Shown: positions 12,648 to 24,265 of the stretch, piece after piece
How positions within the stretch are numbered: the first letter of the stretch is position 1
Layout: each line of letters opens with the position of its first letter
NCBI RefSeq assembly: GCF_037975245.1
Contig: NC_092572.1
Span: 33,019,989 to 33,083,988 of the forward strand
Source: Apostichopus japonicus
Taxonomy: Eukaryota > Echinodermata > Holothuroidea > Aspidochirotida > Stichopodidae
Direction of reading: 5' to 3'
DNA: 64,000 nucleotides
The notes under the pieces: generated by a model
Seen by the model: only the letters and a program-made list of their open reading frames with translations
What the model was told of the DNA's origin: nothing
Databases searched by the model: none
Program-made: the position numbers and the translations under genes

Positions 12648-12836
12648 TGGGAAGTAGATCTTGTGAACATCAAACCAGATTCCACTGAGGGACACAAGGA
12701 GACTGTTTATCAGATGCTAAGGACAAGGAAACAGGGACATGGGAGTAAATCAACATACAGGGTACTAGGAGGGGATCTAAATGCAGCTGGCTGTAGAGAC
12801 CTGTGGGAGGAAGTGCTTAAGCAAGGTTTATATTAA
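12648..12836 (+). pseudogene. Decayed death-domain copy 2
   Basis: An open frame reads NWEVDLVNIKPDSTEGHKET, then VYQMLRTRKQGHGSKSTYRV and LGGDLNAAGCRDLWEEVLKQ, ending at TAA 12834-12836. This covers helices 3-6 of a death domain intact. The region between the tryptophan and the DL motif is shortened and an in-frame TGA lies just before, so the first two helices are lost. No convincing acceptor precedes it. It could be a truncated exon still in use, but a pseudo-exon is more likely. Confidence 0.6.
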
Positions 12837-13226
12837 ATGTAATAATATAAATACCCCAATGGAAATTAGCTACCATATAACTGATATCCTCAGTGGATGT
12901 GAAGTGACTTGAGATTAATAATAATCTACCTGACATTCACTGACAGGCACAATGAATATTCCAGGAGATTAATTGCCAGCAATTACTGTATCAGTTAATG
13001 TTGATTTAAAGGAATAATAAAAACGAAACCTACTTTCTGCTACAGCTACTGACTTAACCCCTTTAAACAATCTGTGTATAATGTGCCATTTTTTCTCATT
13101 AACATTCATAATATAACAATGATATACTGTCATTGTAATGAGCTACCATCATAGTTACAGCTATGAATATGCATTCAGTTTCTTGTCCTTATCTTTACAT
13201 CATTTTCATCATTGATCATTCCATAG

Positions 13227-13350
13227 CTCTTGAGCAAGTATGACCGAATCAGAGATCCAGAATAGAGCGATACCGTGATGGAGAACAGATGTCAGTAATA
13301 CTTTGAGTTGTATTCCTGTTCATCAGCATATCCTATGGTATGTTATATAT
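13227..13350. repeat. Segment duplicated from 10237-10358
   Basis: Paralogous to 10237-10358 (see there). It lies about 400 bases after decayed death-domain copy 2. Confidence 0.6.
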
Positions 13351-13509
13351 TCATAGTTTTATCAGTCTCAAGTCAGTCAGAATTACCAAGTCAAAAGTCA
13401 AGATTGATTGATCGTGTGTGTAGTGATGTGATTCAGTTTGAGCTGTACGGAGGTAGGGAAAACATTTGTGGGAAAATCGATATTATTTTAAAAATATATT
13501 TAAAATTGA

Positions 13510-13736
13510 ATAAGGGTAGGGAAAAAACAGACAGTAACCTTCTACACATCAATAACGAAAATCTGGAAATTAAGAGGAGACCATGGTCTTGAAAGCTTGA
13601 GCAGATTGAGTACCCCAGATCTGGCACCAAACTCCTCAGGGATCAGCCTTCAAACCCACCAGGTGACTGCTGTCTTCTACAAAGGGGTTAAACTCAAACA
13701 GACTCCAGTCACCGAGGACCCTAAACTAGTGGACCT
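13510..13736 (+). pseudogene. Reading frame interrupted by a hAT element
   Basis: A frame is open from 13510 for 75 codons up to the hAT insertion at 13737. It includes TKIWKLRGDHGLESLSRL and THQVTAVFYKGVKLKQ. The element duplicated eight bases, GTGGACCT. Reading from 13736 straight on to 15949 keeps the frame for a few codons to a TGA at 15962-15964. The composition looks protein-like, but I recognise no family and the 5' boundary is unclear. It may be a coding remnant of the duplicated death-domain locus, or chance. Confidence 0.3.
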
Positions 13737-15940
13737 CAGGGACGTAGCCAGGGGGGAGCAGGGGGAGCGACCGCTCCCCCCTTTCAGTGTCGATTTTTTT
13801 TTTTTTAACTGTCGTTTTTTTAGCATGGTATTTTGTCAGTGCTCTTTTGATCTTGAATACTCGTCAGCTCCGTTAACTCGATTGTAATCGTAGTAACATT
13901 CACGCCTACTGATTCAACTACTTACTTAGTTTGGCAGATGCAATTAGCTAAATTTAGCTTATAGCCAATTACAAGCCTATGGCCACTGCGTTATAAAATA
14001 CATATTGCCTACCTAACCGCACTCTATGGAATGTCACGAACTGTATGCACAACAACGTCGACAACGTTCGTTCAATGAGTCGTCCTAAGTTGTTGCACGA
14101 ACAGCATGTTATGAAGCTAAGCTAGCAATCGTACGTGATACGCACTTCCTATAAATTATTATTACACTGCTAATACACTGCGATAACGATATTTGTTTTT
14201 AGGCCACTGCATATCTGGCTGTATTACAAAATATCAAAGTTTATATAGTCCATCAGTTAAGTTCGTCAAATGTATTAAAGTCCAGACATTGGACAATAAA
14301 CAAGAATCATCCTACTGGAAAACTTGTAAAAGAGCACTATGTGTGTCTTTCTGATATATTATGTAAAGGAACATGTAAAAGAATTTAAACAGGAAACAAA
14401 ATCTGCTGATACTGATATCATATGATCAGGGCGTAGCCAGTATGTAGCACGATAGTTTCATTCAACACTCTATACCCCCCGAAAAAGACTATAGGATCCG
14501 ACCTTGTAAGTTTTTTAACATGTAGTTAAGAACCCGTTTACGCAGATAATATTTCAGTTGAGAAAACACTTGAGAAATTTGCACCAGATGGCAATCGTCG
14601 GATAGCTCTCGCCTTCTCTTATTAGGCTAACTTAAACATTTACTAGCTACAGTTGTATCAAAGACATTTCTGGACTATCTTTGTATCTACAAGTATCAGA
14701 AGTTGAAAAGTAAGACTACTCTGTACATGTACCTTCAAGGGCGGTGGAACCGGGGGAAACAGGGGGCAAGTGCCCCCCCCCCACTTTTCCTCAGGTTAAA
14801 AATGTGCCCCTTTTCTACATAAAACTTGTACTCTTGATCACCTTATTAAGTCAGCGATATTTCAGTAAGAGATCTAATCCTAATTTAGAACTATCAGGGG
14901 CGTAGCCAGTATGTAGCACTGTAGGCCCGGGCCTACACTTTTTTTGGCCAAGTTATCTTTTTTATTAAAACACCCATAATTCAAATCCATAAGCTTGCTG
15001 AACGAGTTTAAGAGTCTAGACAGGAAAAACTATTGAAATGAACGTAGCAAGATTATGGCTAAATTAGGTGACCTATTCTTCTGTCATCTAGGCTGTCATT
15101 CATATCGCGTGCCGTTTCATTCAATACTCTACCCGCCGAAAAAGACTAGGATACGATCTTGTCAGTTTTTTAACATCTACTTAAGAACCCGTTTACGCAG
15201 ATAAAATTTCAGTTGAGAACATTCCACAGTCAAATAAGCCTATCGTTGATTAACAGACTTAATATGTATAGAGCTGCAGCACTTTGCCTGTTGTTTTCAC
15301 AATCGGCGTTCCAAGTTCCAAACCAGCCTTTTCGATAAACATTTACTACCTACAGTTGTATCAAAGACAAATATTGGCTACAGTTGTATCAAAGACATTT
15401 CTGGCCTATCTTTGTATCTACACTATCAGAAGTTGAAAAGTAAGACTACTAAGACGGGGGGGGGGGGGGGCGTTGATGGAGTGATGTGTATACGCAAATA
15501 AGATAATACAATAAGATTTATAAAGGGTACTAAATATCAGGCTGCATCAGTCCAATCGAATTTCTGCAAAGTGCCCTTTGACGTCGGTGCCCCCCCCCCC
15601 AGATTAAAAGTGCTTCCGCCGCCCTTGTGTAACTTGCTAATTTTAATACATTATGTATTATTGAATTACGTACTATTTTAACTCGTTTGTTTTGGGGGTT
15701 TAAAAGTGATATTGAATGAGGTGTCTCAAGTTAGCAAGAGGGCCAGGGAACCAGAATGAACACTAGGGAAGGGCCGTTTCCGGCCATCTGGGGGGTTTGT
15801 AAAACCAAAAATTTTCTTGTACGCTCCGCGCCAACCGATGGTGGCGCTCCGCTCAGATAGTCGTGCCTACAACTTTGAAAATCCATATCAGTCGCAAAAA
15901 GTGCTCCCCCCCCCCTTTCAAATTCCTGGCTACGTTGCTG
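13737..15940. mobile_element. Composite hAT-like element (family N4)
   Basis: Begins CAGGGACGTAGCCAGG and ends with the inverse CCTGGCTACGTTGCTG, flanked by perfect 8-base duplications GTGGACCT at 13729-13736 and 15941-15948. The terminal CAG and 8-bp duplication are hAT hallmarks. It carries another element nested at 14736-15627 and two partly repeated blocks (about 14440-14725 and 15105-15450). No transposase frame was seen. A second copy in opposite orientation runs off the window from 62877. Confidence 0.88.
14736..15627. mobile_element. Nested hAT-like MITE (family N2)
   Basis: Ends CAAGGGCGG...CCGCCCTTG, with near-duplicate flanks TGTACCTT and TGTAACTT (7 of 8 bases). It is the same family as 21244-21883: both share the GGTTAAAAATGTGCCC block near the left end and the TTGATGGAGTGATGTG to AGTGCTTCCGCCG block at the right. 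Its insertion into the N4 element dates it as younger. A CAGGGGCGTAGCCAG motif at about 14896 suggests a third layer. Confidence 0.8.
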
Positions 15941-16075
15941 GTGGACCTCCCTGGATTGTATTGAGCATCTTTTTTATATCAGACAGTCTGCAATGACAAA
16001 ATCAGTATATCATTATAAAGTTAAGGATCAGGATATAGAAACAGGACTGGTAATCTGTGTCTACGTGACATACTT

Positions 16076-16562
16076 CAGGCATGAGACTCTTCCGCGGAAA
16101 CGCGGATTTCCGATTTTTTTTTTCTTTTCATTTTCGCGTTTTTTCTCGTAATTCGCGTTTTTTTTTTTTTTTTTTTTTTTTTTGTGATTTTTTTTTTTTT
16201 TGTGATTTTTTTTTTGTGATTTTTTTTTTTTTTTTTGCCGAACATGATGGACTGTGAAGGGATGGAACACCGAATTTGACCAGTGGTGGAATCAAGTAGC
16301 ACAGAGCAAGCAAAAAAGCCTTTTTTTGGTTCAAAAAAGCTAATGGATAAATTATACAAGCAGAAATTCCACACTTTTTTGGCGAGTTACGTGATGTGAT
16401 AGATTCCATCTAGAGTCCACCATTTTGCATCTTAGCCCTCCTTACCTGGCAAAACTTTTCTCAAGGGTAGGGGGACACCCCCTCCCCTCCCCTTAAACCC
16501 CTCCCCCAGGACGGCGATCGATGAATTTCAGATTTTTTTTTCCTGGCTCAGTCTCATCCCTG
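16076..16562. mobile_element. hAT-like MITE (family N5)
   Basis: Left end CAGGCATGAGACT and inverted right end AGTCTCATCCCTG, flanked by ATACTT on both sides (six bases). It contains a long T tract and the GC-rich ACACCCCCTCCC module shared with other families here. No protein: the lysine-rich frames on the minus strand are only the T tract read backwards. Confidence 0.7.
16116..16235. repeat. T-rich tract with TTTTGTGATTTT units
   Basis: Long runs of T punctuated by GTGA, inside the N5 element. Likely slippage-prone. Confidence 0.9.
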
Positions 16563-17010
16563 ATACTTGTATAGGTCATTTTCTGAACTAAAATCCTTTT
16601 CCAGGGCAGTTCGATAATTAAGTTGGAAATCCATCATTGGAATGATGGTTTAATACTTTCTATTCTTTGTTCCAATATTATTACAATAGTGGAAATGGTT
16701 TAATATAATTGAAATTGGCTGCAATAGCTGTACTAAATAACCAACCTCAGATAAAAAGGATCGTTTTCTCTGCAGTGAAGCTGTGATGATGGACCAACCG
16801 TGATCATTCTTATTATAAATGTGTAGTTTAATCTTACAAATTCTTAGCCTATCTTAAAAAATGTTGTACAATTTACTAGATTTATAATTCAACATAGAAA
16901 TGAATAATCACTAAATGGAAACTTAAACCAAACTGACAAAAAACTGTTAAATTAATCGATTTGAAATAAATGATTTTGTTATAAACTGTTTTTTTCTTTT
17001 TCATATACAG

Positions 17011-17177
17011 CTTTGAATTCGATACAATCAGGAGAGCTACATGTCAACTTGAAGGCCAGAACATCAAACAGACCTATAATTTCTAAAGTTTTGCACCAAG
17101 AATGCTCTTTTAGGGATTTAGACAGTTATGACATCAGAATTGTTAGTCATGAACTCGGTGATCTATCACAGTACTAA
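17011..17177 (+). CDS. Candidate last exon, plus strand
   Basis: A strong acceptor (long T/C tract ending CATATACAG at 17010) is followed by a frame open for 54 codons to TAA 17175-17177. It contains ELHVNLKARTSNRPIISKVL and DLDSYDIRIVSHELGDLSQY. It needs one base from the previous exon, which is exactly what the death-domain exon ending at 8099 supplies, so it could be an alternative C-terminus for that gene or for its duplicate. No family recognised. Chance is possible because the frame is short. Confidence 0.4.
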
Positions 17178-17514
17178 AAATTAACATAATACCCAAAGTT
17201 GTTGTAACTTTCAGGTCAATAGACAAAGTGTGTATATACGGTTCGCTTAAAGCTATCTTATAAAAGCTATGAAGAAGAAGCAAAATAGTGTAGCAAAGGT
17301 AAAGACTTTGAATCTAAAGGAAAGAACTTCAAGTGGCCATCTTGTAACCAATTTATTTATGCCTGAGATTTAATCCAAGGGGCACAATGTGAAGTAACTG
17401 GGCTGCTGGCACCAACTTTGTTACAACATCTGTGGCAACAGAGTACTGATATTATGAAGAACCAGTTTCTGCTATATTGATAGAAAGTTATTGTCAGGAA
17501 AACCCATCTACATA

Positions 17515-17868
17515 AAGCTGCAATCTGAATAGGGGATAAAGGGATGCTGGTATGACCACAGGGCAACACCCCAGGCTCTCATCTGAAGGAGTTATCAGGA
17601 ATTTTGACATCAGACCGGTCTAAAGACCTACTCTACCTGCAAGCTGCAAGTATGACAAATGTAATGTATGTTGTAGAAACTGGTAGCGATTAAGCTGCAA
17701 TCTGAAATAGGGGATAAAGGGATGTTGGTATGACTACAGGGCAACTCCCCAGGCTCTCATCTGAAGGAGTTATCAGGAAGTTTGACATCAGACCGGTCTA
17801 AAGACCTACTCTACCTGTAAGCTGCAAGTATGACAAATGTAATGTATGTTGTAGAAACTGGTAGAGAT
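17515..17868. repeat. 177-bp tandem duplication
   Basis: Two adjacent copies starting AAGCTGCAATCTGAA at 17515 and 17692, differing at only a few positions, so a recent duplication. Both include CAGACCGGTCTAAAGACC. No coding function is evident. Confidence 0.9.
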
Positions 17869-18199
17869 CACTGACTTCATTAACACCACCGGAAAATCAC
17901 CAGCATTTGTAGCAAATATATACTGCAGTACTACTGAATGTACAACAAAGTATATGTTACAGTTACAATGACTAATAGGGGAGAAGAAGGAGGAGGAGGA
18001 CTTAAATACAGTATAATTACCGCAAGAGCAATCAGTTCAGCACAGGGGATTATGAAGGCATGTTGGTTATACGACAAGAAGACTGGGAATTTGGTTGTTA
18101 TCATATACACAATGCGATCAACTAGGAGTTTTATAACACATCGTTTGTCCATGAGAGAATTGCTCGGTTAAATCGGGTAATATTTTATTTAAATATATA

Positions 18200-21100
18200 G
18201 TTTATTCAATGTGTCAATTTGCCAGTGTTGCCTCTTAAATACTATCAGAGAGTTTTCCCATTCCAATTTATGTAGTGTTGTACGTAGCTCAATGTCGTCA
18301 GTATCATATAAACAAGTTTGTGCAAGTGGTAATTGCAAGTTGTGCAAGTGGTATTTGCAAGTTGGTAATGTACTGTCCTCCTTTACATAGTAAGTATGAT
18401 GAGAGAAAAGAACATTCAGAGTTCATTTTATCTGTTAAGTACTACATTAATGTTATGGTTGATAACATTTTTGAAAGGAAAATTCAGTAGAACTATGAAT
18501 TATCTAATATTTTACAGAATGCATTTCAAACAACATTGCAAAGACCATTGATGGTTACAGGATGTGTTTATTATCACTGTGAAGCATATATTAATACATA
18601 TGGTGTATAACATGGATTGTCCTTACACTGTTTTTATTTGCAAGCACATTCTACCCAGTAGACCTACTATTAGTCAATAGCTTCCAGTTACATTCCAATC
18701 ATCCTATCTTTAGCTAGTGGGAACGTTATGGTGTTAAGAAGCAAGTTCTTTGTTCATACATCTTAGGTTAACATTAATAATGATAGCCTAATTATATTCA
18801 TGTTGTAATATTCAGTATAACAAGTCTACATAATATAACTGTGTATTTAAACACACACTTTGTGTCACACAGTAATCAAAATGCAAGTAGAAGATATTTT
18901 ACACCTTTGTGGGTTTCATATTTTATCGTTTTGTCGTAATTTGTAATCAATTATAGTGACAGGCAACTCTGACTGTGTGAAACCTTGCTTGTAAGCACGA
19001 TCAGACTGGATGGCCTTAAACTTTCCTTGTGGATAATCCTTGTTGATGTCAAGCATTTTGTTTTGGTGGAGGTGACAGGTCGTGTGGAGTCAGTAGAGGC
19101 GAAATATGAAAACTTTGTAAATTGTAAATACCATACATTAAAATTACAACTTTGGATGAATGTCATATTTAGTGTTTATTTGCTCTATGATTAATTAGAT
19201 GAACCTCTATTGTTATCACTGGATGTCAACTTTCACTTGAGGTCAGCAGAGATCAGAAGCTAAACATCTTAAAAACACGATATCTCAAGAAGGCAATATT
19301 GAATGAATCTCATATTTAGAATGTTGATACTTTTTATTCAAGAAATCTATTTTTCAAAAGTCATTTTATGTCAGCAGAGGCAAAAATATGAAGAACTTGT
19401 AAAGAGGATATATCAAGAATTGAACTTTGGAAGAATTTCATAGTTTAATACTTAGGTGCTCCATTATGAGAACTATGTTGTCCTTATTGGTGGACGAAGG
19501 TAATTTGATTTCATGAAACTGAAAAGATTGTAAACATGATGTCACGAGCGTTGAATCTCGGACATATTCTTATTTGGTTTGTGGAGGCTCTATTTTTCAT
19601 TAATGAACCCTATCACTTTCCTTTTTAGTTATCTTACTTTTGATCCCACTGCCCTCATTGCTATTAATAAATTGATGTATGTTATTGCGATTTAATGATA
19701 GAAATACACCAGTTGAAATGTCACTTGATTTTATCACACGGCTGGGTTTGATGAAAACACTGTATAAAGTATACCTGCTTTAGCAAACATAAGATTAATC
19801 ACATAACCCATATGAGGAACCCTCATCAAAGGTTCCAACATTATTGTCTGTAGCTTAATTAGCATTGTCAATGAAGCTTATGCCGTAACAATCGTGTCTT
19901 TATATATTTCTGTCAACATCAGTTCTAATGTTATTTGCTAGCAATCCATTTGCTCAATCCTGAAGAAGGTTCTCCATGTTTTTTTCCTTGTTAGTGGCCT
20001 TATTAATCCGTCAAAAATATATCGAGGGTCATTTGTTGCCGAGGCAGGCCCAAATATGAACTACTTCACTACATCTTGTCCAATGGTCTTAATCTCTTCC
20101 AGGTGAACATTTCTGGCAATGGTTGGTTGGAAAGGGGCACCAATGTACCATTTCTACAGAGGCTTGTTCACATTTAGGGGCAAACCAGGTGTATTAAGTA
20201 TTTCAGTTAGTAGAGGGCACCAAACAAAGTACATCAAATTGGTCGCAAGTAACCTTGCGTTTGATGATATGTAAAACAAAGTTGATAAAGATAATGCATG
20301 CCATTGGTTTCGCTCTCAACCAGATCTTTGTACTCGAACAGTAACAGTACTCAATGCGGTCAAGAAATATCACACTGTTACATCATAATGATTTACTCTG
20401 CCAATCACAATGGTTGGAAATGGTTTTACTGCTGGGTGATAAGGTCAATGGTTATATCAGTGTTTGGTAATATCGTGTATTAATATGGTTGAAGTCTATT
20501 TGGATGTGTTACTCAATTGATATCTGCTTTGAGTTTACAACAAAAGCAATACTTTAGATATAGTTTTCCAGTCCCAATATGTTTTGTTTGATGGAACGTT
20601 TGCCTTGTTTCAGTAATGAGTGGGAAATGGGGTCAAAGGTCATTTCAGTTCAAGGCAGAGTTGTGTTTTTCTTCCAATGTTATAGACATGGAAGTTACTC
20701 GCAATCTTCAATAATTTGGAAGAGGACAAAAGTAGGACAAGCAGCGATATATAAACGTGGCTTGTTCCTTGCTAATATTGAATATATTCCTTATTAATAT
20801 TGAATAAAGCAAATGCTACTTTCTGGTTAAAGTCTTGGTTGTAAGTTATGTAACTTTATAACTGTATATGTGCTCATGTACTCAGGTTAACAAAATAAAC
20901 AAATGGAATAGAGAGAAAAGCCTGTGAAATCATGTACAGTGGTTTGAGAACTACTTGAAAGTATACCCACCCTAGTAGGAGCTCTCTTGCATTTTATGAG
21001 GTTATAGGACCTTCAAGGTCAATGTAACTCAAGGCTTGTGTCCATTATATAGTAAAGCGTGAATTAACTTCGTACATTGTATGTTGATCCACCTTAGTAT

Positions 21101-21235
21101 ATGAAAACTCTTGCATTTTCTGGTAAAACTTCATTTGACGCACATAGAAGTGAAAGTGTGAAATATCGTGTACATTGTTACATATTTAGTATATAGATCC
21201 ACCCAGTTAATGAATAAGAGGACTTTATTGCTTTG
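18200..21235. repeat. Gene-free stretch with old degenerate repeats
   Basis: From about 18950 similar phrases recur: GTCAGCAGAGG with variants, GATATCTCAAGAA, GATCCACC, CTTGCATTTT and AAGGTCA. Spacings run from roughly 110 to 190 bases. This looks like an ancient tandem family worn by mutation, and it continues past the hAT insertion to about 22090. The open frames here (for example 20579-20797) are short and unrecognised. Confidence 0.45.
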
Positions 21236-21243
21236 TGAATATG

Positions 21244-21883
21244 CAAGAGCGGCGAAACCGGGGGGCACAGGGGGCACGTGCCCCCCCCCCCCCCCCAACT
21301 TTTCCTCAGGTTAAAAATGTGCCCTTTTTCTACATAAAAATTGAGGCCAGGGAACCAGAATGAACACTCGGGAAGGGCCGTTTCCGGCCATCTGAGGGAT
21401 TTGTAAAACCAAAAATGTTTTTGTTCGCTCCGCGCCAACCGATGGTGGCGCTCCGCTCAGATAGTCGTGCATACAACTCTGCAAATCCTGGCTATACGCC
21501 CCTGACTTTTAATGAATTTCTGTGAATGGAAAAAAATTATTAAGATATTAACAAGAAATAAACTCTAATTCGGAAGATTCCTACATTAGCAACTAGCATG
21601 TTTTCACCTCATTTTGTCTCAAAAGAAATCTTGTTCCTTGTTTTCCAGTTTGCACATTGGATATTGCAGTGCTAGTATGCATATTTTCCTTGAAGGGAGA
21701 GAGGGGGGGGGGGGGGGGTGCAGGACGTTGATGGAGTGATGTGTATACGCAAATAAGTTAGTACAATAAGAGTTATAAAGGGTACTAAATATAAGGCTGC
21801 ATCAGTCCAATTGAATTTCTGCAAAGTGCCCTTTGATGTCGGTGCCCCCCCCCCCCAGATTTAAAGTGCTTCCGCCGCCCTTG
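21244..21883. mobile_element. hAT-like MITE (family N2), 640 bp
   Basis: Begins CAAGAGCGGCGAAACC and ends with the inverse form CGCCGCCCTTG, flanked by perfect 8-base duplications TGAATATG (21236-21243 and 21884-21891). The interior carries a truncated piece (about 21346-21505) of another family, with GCTCCGCGCCAACCGATGG. No transposase. A second, nested copy is at 14736-15627. Confidence 0.9.
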
Positions 21884-23241
21884 TGAATATGAATGGTCTT
21901 TTCAGTCGTCAGAGTTCAGTCTCAAAACCCTGCAAACTTAATAACAACAGACGGTATCACTTGAGTGACCATACGTATGACGGTACGTTGTAGATCCACC
22001 GTCTTGAGTTGTATCGTAATTGCAGGTCAAGGGTCATTTCAGTCAGCAGAGGTCAACAAGTGAAAGTCTTTTAATATATAACTGATATCGTAAGTTATCC
22101 ATGTCTACCATACGCTATATGTAGCGCTTATTGTAAGTACAATAAATCCTGAAGTGAACGTGATATGTTGTCTTTAAATCCATCATCAACTCTACAAGAT
22201 ATTTTCGATGTTCATTCTTATTTGCATAAACCTCGTATGCATTACAACCGTACTGGTTCAGTACAAGAACGGTTATCGGTTTTGCTTTTTGTTGGTTTGT
22301 TGGTCAGATATTTGATCTGAGAATGGAGATGAAATTCCCTCAAATTTTAGGATAGCTCCAAAGGTAAAAGTTGGATGAACGTCATTGCTTGAGATGTAAT
22401 TTCACAAGAGCCTGAAGTGGAAAATCCAACCTCCTGCAGATCGTGTTTGAATAAAATATGACTTAAAGAAATACAAACTCGGTTTAACTTTTTTGTTGCG
22501 TACTAAAGATTTATTGTATAATACAGTATTTGCCCCCCCCCCCTTACAAACAATATGCAATAGACATATAACAATAATTAGTCTCATTTTGAGCAACAAG
22601 GAAAGTGATGGGGGGGGAGGGGTTGGGGGTGACTGTATCAATCAATTATAGAAGAAACAAAGGTTGAAATGATAGGGGTGTGGTCAATGTTTGACCGTCT
22701 TCTTTCTTCAACGTCCGTCATCCCCTCCATATCTCTCATCATGCCATCCATACTGGTCCCCTCCCTTCCGTATCATCGTCCCCTTCAAATACAGGATATC
22801 ATGATTAGGTATAAGCAGGGTGTTGTTATGGAAAGCTGCCCAACAAAACCCAAAAGGGTAATATAGTGGAGGTGCTGTAGGCAAGGCTATCTGAACACAT
22901 CATGTTTCGTTAGACATCAAATGAGAACGCTGAACTGACCTCACTGGAAAACGTCACACAATTTGATTAACGGGATAATGTACTACAAATTTGAAATGTT
23001 CATTTTAATACAAACAAAATGGGAACATGAATAGATCCATTCCCATTCCTCTTATTGTATTTTGTTACCTATTGGAATCAAAAGGGCCTACACGTATCCG
23101 TGTAAAGAAACCCACTGAAGTTTTTTTCATAATTATGCATATCCTAAACGCAAATACCATAAACAGTTTATTAACGTATATGATCCGGGGGATAAAGGAA
23201 TTAAAGAGATTTGTTCATGTTTATGAGAACTAAATACTTCA

Positions 23242-23316
23242 GGGAGTAACCAGTGTGTGGCCGTAATGTGGTAACCACGAGGTCACTGGTTTGAAACTCA
23301 TTCTAGCCCAAATTTG
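23242..23316 (+). repeat. tRNA-like SINE head or tRNA relic
   Basis: A box-A-like TGGCCGTAATGTGG (23258-23271) and a box-B-like GGTTTGAAACTC (23288-23299) are spaced as in tRNA genes, with ACCACGAGGTCAC between. The acceptor stem does not pair well, so this is more likely the 5' head of a tRNA-derived SINE or a relic than a working tRNA. Confidence 0.4.
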
Positions 23317-24054
23317 AAAATCATACTCTTTAATTTCTGTCCAAGATTTAATACGGTTACATCATGTCACACCTATATATCTTTTAAGTGGATGTCAATT
23401 TTAACTGTCAAAATTAATGTCGCATTCAGATTGTCACAAAATTGACGTAGAACAAACTGCACACGTCTACAAACCAGCAGTATATCATTAACAGCCAATG
23501 AAGGACACGTGAGGTATACACTTCGATATTTTGAAGTATCCTGACCGATCTAGAAAATATTGCCGCATTTTGTAATAATGTCACGCAGTTTATATCATGC
23601 CGTTCCAGGCGTTCCTACAACCTTTTGGCTAGAAAGTGACACAGGAAATCCTTAAAACCCAATAATGTGGACTAGAATGTTGACGAGGGCAAGAGCCTTA
23701 CCACGAAGGACATTATTTTCGCAGGCGCCCAACAAGCGATCTGATTGGTCCCCCCCCTCCCCCAACTCCCTTACTTTGATATGGATTTTCACAATACTGA
23801 CCCGAATATAACTATCGCAAAACGTAACTTCATTTTATTGTGGATTGAAGATTTCCCAATAGGATAACATTTTAAAATAAGTAATTTTATAAAAGTTAAC
23901 ACATTTTAAAATTGTAACATTAAAATAACTCTATCAATACGTACTTTTTAGGGTATAAGTTGGCTTTCTAACAGTAGCTATGTACAGAATGTACATTAAT
24001 CTATATACAAATATCAGTTTTAATAAATATACTTCTTTCATTATATGGAAATCT

Positions 24055-24265
24055 CTCTTCATGCTATCAATTTCGAATCGATGTTGATGATATCAAACTC
24101 GATTATATGTTGATACTTTCAAATCCTCATCTGTGTCGATGTTATCAAACTCCAATATATATATTAATGAAATTATTGTTCGTGAATCTCATTTTCTATA
24201 TAATATAAACGCGAGTCCTTGTTCTTGCTATCATACGCGGATCTCTGTTGATGCTATCAAACGTA
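24055..24265. repeat. Degenerate tandem repeat, about 26 bp
   Basis: GATGNTATCAAACTCGA-like units recur at spacings near 26 bases, with heavy divergence. Looser copies extend to about 24540. Confidence 0.5.

Noticed and set aside
13308-13592. 94-codon plus-strand frame
   Set aside because: It overlaps the duplicated non-coding segment and competes with a more protein-like frame; no family or splice support.
16061-16409. Lysine-rich minus-strand frames
   Set aside because: They are the T tract inside the N5 element read backwards.
20579-20797. 72-codon frame
   Set aside because: It lies in the degenerate repeat region, with no recognisable motif.
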